A DNA stretch of 11,532 nt from Bdellovibrionaceae bacterium UBA2466 (GTDB lineage: Bacteria > Bdellovibrionota > FAC87 > UBA2466): assembly GCA_002342225.1 (NCBI GenBank), contig DDPO01000011.1, positions 1-11,532 of the forward strand, written 5' to 3'. The translations under genes and the position numbers were made by a program. This document shows, in pieces, positions 7,012 through 11,532 of the stretch. Every line of letters begins with the position of its first letter. The stretch's first letter is position 1. Under the pieces are notes generated by a model. That model did no database searches, was not told where the DNA came from, and saw only the letters and a list, made by a program, of their open reading frames with translations.

Positions 7012-7918
7012 TATCGACAGAAAAAAACCCCTCGGGAGAGGTTTGGCATCTTTGATTCCAGAGGCTCAGGGTCCAGAGGGAACATTGCCTGGTGCACAAC
7101 TTAAGAAAGATTTTTTCTACTGTGACATCGAAAAAATCGTTCCCAATACCTATCAGCCCAGAAAAATTTTTCAAAAAGAAGCTCTTGAAGAACTTGTTGA
7201 GTCGGTTAAGGTTCATGGAGTCATTCAGCCTCTTGTTGTTAGACAAAAAGATGGTCGTTATGAGCTGATAGCGGGAGAGCGCAGATGGCGAGCTGCTCAA
7301 AGAGCCGGTCTCAAACAAGTTCCGGTTGTGGTGAAAGAGATTGATGGAGATCAAACCTCTCTTGAGATGGCCATCATTGAGAACATTCAACGAGAAGATC
7401 TTAACTGCATCGAAGAAGCTATCGCATATCAGCAATTGATGGATGAGTTCCAATTGTCGCAAGAAGACATTGCGACACGAGTCGGTAAAAACCGAGCGAC
7501 AGTTGCGAACACTTTGCGATTGTTAAAATTACCTGCTGTTATTCGAGAAGATATCACTGCTGGTAAAATTACGATGGGGCATGCTCGAGCACTTTTGTCT
7601 TTAGAATCTGCCGAAGACCAACTCGCAGTTCGTGAAATGATCGTAAAAAAGAAACTCTCTGTTCGTGACACTGAGCGCAAGGTCGGAGAGGTCATTCGAG
7701 ACAAAAACAAAACAGACGGTAGCGCGCCAAGTCAAAAAAGTGTCCATCTGACAGGTTTGGAAGATGACCTTAAGAGAATTTACGGAACGATGGTAAAAAT
7801 CGTCGGCAATGAAAATAAGGGACTCATTCAGTTCACTTATACGACTCGCGAAGACCTAATGCGGTTGGCAGATGAGTTGAAGGAAGAAAATGTTTCAACG
7901 ACGAACGGACCCGTTTGA
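6998..7918 (+). CDS. parB: Chromosome-partitioning protein ParB (Spo0J), CTP-dependent DNA clamp
   Basis: A 306-residue ParB that loads at parS, slides as a CTP-bound clamp and stimulates ParA ATPase. The N terminus carries the ParA-activating KKPLGRGLASLI motif (9-20). The CTP-binding region shows TYQPRK (51-56), GERRWRAA (93-100) and ENIQREDLN (128-136). A helix-turn-helix follows at about 152-175 (LSQEDIATRVGKNRATVANTLRLLKL), then the GHARALLSL segment (194-202). A low-complexity linker at about 234-248 leads to the C-terminal dimerisation domain. All hallmark residues are present. The start is preceded by AAAGGGA inside the end of parA; the frames overlap by 14 bases. The C-terminal end overlaps the bactofilin gene by 29 bases. 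The three parS sites in this window are its expected targets. Confidence 0.97.
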   Translation: MATLDIDRKKPLGRGLASLIPEAQGPEGTLPGAQLKKDFFYCDIEKIVPNTYQPRKIFQKEALEELVESVKVHGVIQPLVVRQKDGRYELIAGERRWRAAQRAGLKQVPVVVKEIDGDQTSLEMAIIENIQREDLNCIEEAIAYQQLMDEFQLSQEDIATRVGKNRATVANTLRLLKLPAVIREDITAGKITMGHARALLSLESAEDQLAVREMIVKKKLSVRDTERKVGEVIRDKNKTDGSAPSQKSVHLTGLEDDLKRIYGTMVKIVGNENKGLIQFTYTTREDLMRLADELKEENVSTTNGPV

Positions 7919-8288
7919 TCTCCCCTCGGTCAGCCATGAAGTAACAGTAGTTCTTCAGAAGGGCTGTCATCTAGAGGGTCGGCTTCAATTTGAAGGAACT
8001 GCTCGTATCGATGGTAGTTTCAAGGGGGAGATTTTTACTCCTGATATTTTAATTATTGGTGATGAAGCTCAAGTTACGGGGCAAATAGAGGCTGATGTTG
8101 TTGTAATTTCAGGACATTTTTCGGGCGATATCTACGCCACTCAAAGAATAGAAATTCAAGCTCCCGCTGTAGTTCGGGGAACTGTGCAAACGGCAATTTT
8201 ACAGATCGAAGAGGGGGCTGTTTTCGATGGAAAAACCAAGATGCTAGGGCCCCTACCCGGCATATCTAGACCCACCAAGTCGACCTAG
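7890..8288 (+). CDS. Bactofilin family cytoskeletal protein
   Basis: A 132-residue bactofilin (DUF583), a polymer-forming beta-helix protein that acts as a scaffold at poles or curved membrane. Residues about 18-118 show the short repeating Gly-rich turns of the fold (EGRLQFEGTARIDGSFKGEI, then IIGDEAQVTGQIEADVVVISG and GAVFDGK near the end), flanked by short non-repetitive tails; the C-terminal tail is Pro-containing. There are no transmembrane segments. ATG 7890 lies 5 bases after an AGGA at 7881-7884 and 29 bases inside the parB frame, so it is co-translated with parB. In Myxococcus, bactofilins BacNOP lie beside parAB and anchor the ParABS machinery; a similar role is likely here but is inference. 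It is the last gene of the par unit, and an ATP synthase promoter region follows. Confidence 0.93.
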   Translation: MFQRRTDPFDLPSVSHEVTVVLQKGCHLEGRLQFEGTARIDGSFKGEIFTPDILIIGDEAQVTGQIEADVVVISGHFSGDIYATQRIEIQAPAVVRGTVQTAILQIEEGAVFDGKTKMLGPLPGISRPTKST

Positions 8289-8328
8289 TAACACCTTCAA
8301 AATACTGCGCAAAAACTCATCCCCTTCC

Positions 8329-8357
8329 TTGACACACCCGCGCTTGGGCTGTAAACC
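8329..8357 (+). promoter_or_regulatory. Likely sigma-70 type promoter for the atp operon
   Basis: A perfect -35 box TTGACA lies at 8329-8334. Seventeen bases later is TAAACC (8352-8357), which keeps the first two bases and the fourth of a -10 box but is weak. It is in the only gap (8289-8386) between bactofilin and the first atp gene. The gene that follows has a good AGAGGA ribosome-binding site (8376-8381). An imperfect hairpin (8342-8348 with 8356-8362, two G-T pairs) overlaps the -10 region. Confidence 0.5.
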
Positions 8358-8386
8358 TGAGCAGCTGAATTTTCGAGAGGATAACC

Positions 8387-8902
8387 ATGGAATTAATGGA
8401 AGGGCTGGTCTTAGATAAACAGTTCGGAATCGAATTTTTGATTCAGCTTGCCCTATTTTTAGCGAGTTTTTCGGTGATGAAACTTTTCGTGTTTAAGCCG
8501 ATGCTGGAACTCATTCATATTCGCGAACACAAAACACACGGTTTAAAAGAAGAAGCAGAAACTGCAAAACACAAAGCTGCAAAATTAAAAACAGATTATG
8601 AGAGCCTCTTAAAGTCGGAACATAAAAAGACGACTGAATGGCTTGAGGCTGAGAAGAAAAAGGTAACTGCAGAGGAAACCAAAATCATTCAAGCAGCCCA
8701 TGATGAAGCCTCTCAAAAATTAGAAACTATTAGAAAGCAAATCACCGGTGATACTGAAAAAGCTCGAGGTGAATTGGCGCCGCTTATTTCTGACTTTGCT
8801 AGCCGAATAGCTACAAAGTTGGTAGGTAAACCAATAAAAATCTCAGGCGATGATCAAGGGTTAAAAAAAAACCTAAATAATCGTCCGGTAGTACAAGGAT
8901 AG
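8387..8902 (+). CDS. atpF: ATP synthase Fo subunit b, first of two (b or b')
   Basis: A 171-residue b-type stator subunit. A single transmembrane helix at about residues 15-36 (IEFLIQLALFLASFSVMKLFVF) is followed by KPMLELIHIRE and then a long, highly charged coiled coil (about 45-145). This is the architecture of the peripheral stalk, which connects the membrane part to delta and alpha. It is followed by a second, different b-type gene, so the stalk is probably a b/b' heterodimer, as in some delta-proteobacteria, photosynthetic bacteria and chloroplasts. Sequence alone does not tell which of the pair is b'. The C-terminal tail, from about 150 (KISGDDQGLKKNLNNRPVVQ), is polar and probably disordered. 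It has a clear ribosome-binding site, lies behind the likely promoter and ends two bases before the next gene. No atpB or atpE precedes it. Confidence 0.87.
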   Translation: MELMEGLVLDKQFGIEFLIQLALFLASFSVMKLFVFKPMLELIHIREHKTHGLKEEAETAKHKAAKLKTDYESLLKSEHKKTTEWLEAEKKKVTAEETKIIQAAHDEASQKLETIRKQITGDTEKARGELAPLISDFASRIATKLVGKPIKISGDDQGLKKNLNNRPVVQG

Positions 8903-8904
8903 CG

Positions 8905-9387
8905 ATGGAACAAGACGTAATCATTGCGAGTGTTTTAAACTTTAGCGTAGTCGTTTTTGTTTTCGTGTTTTTTGGAAGAAAACCGTTCGGTAATTTTTTG
9001 ATGACGAGATCTCAAAGTTTAAAAACTGAGATTGAAGAAGCAGAGAAAGTTGTTTCGGAAGCGCGGGCCGAGCTAGCAACGTGGGAAAACAATTGGAGTC
9101 AAGCTACAGCTCACGCACAAAAAAATCAGCAAGATAGCGAAAACAGTCTAAAAAGATTCAAAGAGAAAACGATCGCTCAAGCTAGTCACGAAGCGGAGAG
9201 AATCAAAAAAGAAGCCGAACTTATGAGCTCTGGAGAATCGGTTAAAGCAAGAAGAACTCTGGAGAGAGAAGCTATTGAAAGCAGTGTGGAATTAGCCGAA
9301 CTTTATTTGGGAGAACATCTGCCGGTGCAAGATAAGCACAAGCTAGTAACTGAATTTGTCGAATTGGTGAACAATGGCGCAAGATAA
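8905..9387 (+). CDS. atpF: ATP synthase Fo subunit b, second of two
   Basis: A 160-residue b-type subunit. One N-terminal transmembrane helix (about 5-24, rich in Val and Phe) is followed by GRKPFGNFLMTRSQSL, which is the usual junction of b subunits, and a charged coiled coil to about 135. The segment LYLGEHLPVQDKHKLVTEFV near the C terminus resembles the delta-binding end of b. The start is preceded by AAGGA at 8895-8899, inside the end of the first b gene. The 3' end overlaps atpH by 14 bases. Differences from the first b gene in length and sequence make recent duplication unlikely; the pair is better explained by an old b/b' split. Its position directly before atpH suits subunit b. Confidence 0.9.
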   Translation: MEQDVIIASVLNFSVVVFVFVFFGRKPFGNFLMTRSQSLKTEIEEAEKVVSEARAELATWENNWSQATAHAQKNQQDSENSLKRFKEKTIAQASHEAERIKKEAELMSSGESVKARRTLEREAIESSVELAELYLGEHLPVQDKHKLVTEFVELVNNGAR

Positions 9388-9916
9388 GGTTTCACAAAGA
9401 TACGCAAAGGCCGTTTTTGATTATCTTAAAGATGAGGCGAAGGTTCGTTCCATGATCGGTGAACTTCAAGAATTTGCGATGTTGATCGAAGGCAGCTCGG
9501 AGCTCACTCTGGTTCTTACCAGCGATGTTTATTCAGACAATGAAAGATTGGCTGTTGTGAATGACCTTGTAGGCAAAGCGAAGCTATCCAAAGATACCCA
9601 GAGAGTGCTTTCTGTTCTTACAGCTGCCAAACGTCTCGATCATTTAAAATCTATCGTTGATAAACTTAAGCTCATTTTATTGGAGTCCGGAAATGTGGTT
9701 TCCCTCAGTGTGGAAACAGCGACGTCACTTGAAACAGATGAAAAGAAAAAGATTGAAGACAGGTTTACTAAGATTTTAGGCAAAAAAGTCGAAGCTAGTT
9801 ACAAAGTGGATCCTGCTCTTTTGGGTGGGCTTCGGGTAACAGCCGCCGGCAGAACTTATGATGGTTCTTTAACTGGCTGGTTAAGTAGTTTCGAGGAAAG
9901 TTTAATTACGGGTTAA
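9374..9916 (+). CDS. atpH: ATP synthase F1 subunit delta (OSCP)
   Basis: A 180-residue delta subunit that sits on top of F1 and joins it to the b stalk. The N-terminal helical domain begins [12 protein letters not shown] (7-18), the family's usual start. The C-terminal part has [19 protein letters not shown] and the signature [20 protein letters not shown] (147-166), followed by the last helix. Length matches the family. ATG 9374 overlaps the end of the preceding b gene by 14 bases and has only a weak GGTG before it, so coupling to that gene is likely. The gap to atpA is 10 bases. Confidence 0.96.
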   Translation: MAQDKVSQRYAKAVFDYLKDEAKVRSMIGELQEFAMLIEGSSELTLVLTSDVYSDNERLAVVNDLVGKAKLSKDTQRVLSVLTAAKRLDHLKSIVDKLKLILLESGNVVSLSVETATSLETDEKKKIEDRFTKILGKKVEASYKVDPALLGGLRVTAAGRTYDGSLTGWLSSFEESLITG

Positions 9917-9926
9917 CGGAGGAAAC

Positions 9927-11435
9927 ATGCAGCAAATTCGCGCCGATGAAATCAGTGAAATTATTAGAAAGCGCATTGAAGACTTTGATAAAGAGGTTCA
10001 AGTCGCTGAGACTGGAACAGTATTAAATGTCGGGGACGGAGTTGCCCGTATTTATGGACTTCAAGGAGCTATGGCTGGAGAGATGGTCGAGTTTCCTGGG
10101 GGGCTTTACGGAGTGGTTTTGAACCTCGATGAAGAGAGCGTTGGTGTTGCTGTTTTCGGGGATGTCGAAGCTGTTAAAGAAGGAGACGTCGTAAAGCGAA
10201 CCGGAAGAATTCTTCAAGTACCCGTAGGTGAAGCTCTTGTAGGTCGAGTTGTGAATGCTTTGGGACAACCTATCGACGGATTGGGAGCCCTCAATAGCAA
10301 GGAATCCAGAAACGTTGAGATTAAAGCTCCTGGAATTGTGAAGCGGCAATCGGTAAGAGAGCCTTTGCAAACCGGTATTAAAGCGATCGACGCCATGGTT
10401 CCAATTGGTCGTGGCCAGCGAGAATTGATCATTGGTGACCGCCAAACTGGTAAAACAGCAGTGGCTATCGACACGATTATTAATCAAAAAGGCCAAGGAG
10501 TTTTTTGTATTTATGTAGCTATCGGGCAGAAAAACTCAACTGTTGCTCTAGTGGTCGACAAGTTGAGAGCCGCCGGAGCTATGGATTACACTATCGTAGT
10601 CTCCGCAACTGCAAGCGCATCAGCTCCTCTTCAATATATTGCCCCTTATGCGGGTGTCACAATGGGAGAATGGTTCAGAGATAATGGTAAACATGCCCTT
10701 ATCGTTTATGATGACTTAACAAAACAAGCAGCTGCTTATCGTCAGTTATCACTACTTTTAAGACGTCCACCAGGAAGGGAAGCTTATCCTGGAGACGTGT
10801 TCTATATTCATAGCCGGTTGCTTGAGCGTGCTGCGAAACTAAGCGACAAAGAAGGTGGCGGAAGTTTAACCGCACTACCTATTATTGAAACCCAAGCTGG
10901 TGACGTATCCGCGTATATTCCCACGAACGTGATCTCTATTACCGACGGTCAGATCTTCTTGGACACAGATCTTTTTTACTCAGGTGTTCGACCTGCAATT
11001 AACGTAGGTCTTTCAGTCTCTCGAGTGGGCGGAAGTGCTCAGACTAAAGCCATGAAGGCTATTGCCGGTAACTTACGGTTGTCACTCGCTCAGTATCGAG
11101 CGATGGCCGCTTTTGCTCAATTTGGATCTGACCTTGATAAAGCTACTCAAGATCAGTTGGCTCGCGGAGAGAGAATGGTTGCTATCTTAAAACAGGGGCA
11201 ATACGTACCTCAGCCAATCGAAAAACAAGTTGTGATTATTTACGCTGGAACCAATGGTTACCTAGATAAGTTTCCCACCTCCAGAGTTGGCGCGTATGAG
11301 AAGGGACTGTTTGAGTTTGTGGATCAAAAATATCCAAAACTTTTCGAAGAAATCAGAACCAAAAAAGCGATTGATGACCAAGTGAAACCAATGCTGGTTA
11401 AAGCCCTCGAGGAATTTGGAGCCAGCTTCGCTTAA
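9927..11435 (+). CDS. atpA: ATP synthase F1 subunit alpha
   Basis: A 502-residue alpha subunit, the non-catalytic nucleotide-binding partner of beta in the F1 hexamer. The N-terminal beta-barrel region includes [16 protein letters not shown] (30-45). The P-loop is GDRQTGKT (170-177), with [10 protein letters not shown] (197-206) and [11 protein letters not shown] (258-268). [17 protein letters not shown] spans 356-372, with Arg366 as the arginine finger that reaches into the beta active site. The C-terminal helical domain is complete, and the length is normal. A strong GGAGG ribosome-binding site lies at about 9917-9921. The gene is eleven bases from the gamma gene. Reading frame and motifs are entirely regular, with no sign of damage. 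Confidence 0.99.
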   Translation: MQQIRADEISEIIRKRIEDFDKEVQVAETGTVLNVGDGVARIYGLQGAMAGEMVEFPGGLYGVVLNLDEESVGVAVFGDVEAVKEGDVVKRTGRILQVPVGEALVGRVVNALGQPIDGLGALNSKESRNVEIKAPGIVKRQSVREPLQTGIKAIDAMVPIGRGQRELIIGDRQTGKTAVAIDTIINQKGQGVFCIYVAIGQKNSTVALVVDKLRAAGAMDYTIVVSATASASAPLQYIAPYAGVTMGEWFRDNGKHALIVYDDLTKQAAAYRQLSLLLRRPPGREAYPGDVFYIHSRLLERAAKLSDKEGGGSLTALPIIETQAGDVSAYIPTNVISITDGQIFLDTDLFYSGVRPAINVGLSVSRVGGSAQTKAMKAIAGNLRLSLAQYRAMAAFAQFGSDLDKATQDQLARGERMVAILKQGQYVPQPIEKQVVIIYAGTNGYLDKFPTSRVGAYEKGLFEFVDQKYPKLFEEIRTKKAIDDQVKPMLVKALEEFGASFA

Positions 11436-11446
11436 AGAGAAACGAC

Positions 11447-11532
11447 ATGGCAGATCGCAAGGAAATTAGAAAGCGCATAGGCTCAGTCCAGAACACTCGC
11501 CAGATAACTCGGGCGATGAAAATGGTTGCTGC
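11447..11532 (+). CDS. atpG: ATP synthase F1 subunit gamma, N-terminal part (cut by window edge)
   Basis: The first 28 codons of the gamma subunit, the rotating central shaft of F1. The visible residues run MADRKEIRKRIGSVQNTRQI and then TRAMKMVA. The KRI-SV-NT-QIT-AMKMVA pattern is the conserved start of the gamma N-terminal helix. A purine run AAAGAGA (11434-11440) overlaps the atpA stop and serves as ribosome-binding site. Order alpha-gamma is standard; beta and epsilon would be expected beyond the edge. Confidence 0.97.
   Translation, partial: MADRKEIRKRIGSVQNTRQITRAMKMVA

Noticed and set aside
6851..7462. Reverse-strand open frame of 203 codons across parA and parB
   Set aside because: It is antisense to two clearly real genes, has no recognisable domain and looks like a shadow of their codon use.
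10023..10496. Reverse-strand open frame of 157 codons inside atpA
   Set aside because: It lies antisense to a highly conserved gene and has no family features.
11318..11326. TGTGGATCA resembling a reverse-strand DnaA box
   Set aside because: Single imperfect match within atpA; no cluster and no AT-rich unwinding region beside it.

Overview
The window is an ordered, gene-dense block from next to a bacterial chromosome origin, with every gene on the + strand. It holds the end of rnpA, then yidD, yidC, mnmE, mnmG, rsmG, parA, parB, a bactofilin gene, and the start of an ATP synthase operon (two b-type subunits, delta, alpha, beginning of gamma). All genes are intact except rnpA and the gamma gene, which are cut by the window edges. 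No mobile element, CRISPR array, tRNA or rRNA is seen. The base composition is moderately AT-rich throughout, with no obvious foreign island.

The order rnpA-yidD-yidC-mnmE-mnmG-rsmG-parA-parB is the classic origin-proximal order (rpmH and dnaA would be expected just upstream). Three features point to a Gram-negative, delta-proteobacterium-like lineage, most likely Bdellovibrionota: YidC has a large periplasmic domain, two different b subunits precede atpH, and a bactofilin follows parB. The placement in Bdellovibrionota is inference from gene order and remembered relatives, not a database match.

Region 1 (1-5914) is one tightly packed run. It covers RNase P protein, membrane protein insertion (YidD, YidC), the MnmE-MnmG tRNA wobble-uridine modification enzyme, and the 16S rRNA m7G methyltransferase RsmG. 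Genes overlap or abut, so one polycistronic transcript is likely. Region 2 (5893-8288) is the chromosome segregation module: ParA, ParB and a bactofilin in overlapping frames, with two parS sites just before parA and a third one lying on the start codon of mnmG. Region 3 (8329-11532) is an F1Fo ATP synthase operon with its own likely promoter. It lacks atpB and atpE, which must be elsewhere.

The main items for a second look are the parS sites inside coding sequence. One defines the first residues of MnmG. The other two form a perfect 16-bp inverted repeat around the rsmG stop codon. Further items are the coupling of a bactofilin to ParABS and the lack of a jag gene between yidC and mnmE. Otherwise this is a conserved housekeeping region; I do not see a wholly new system in it.
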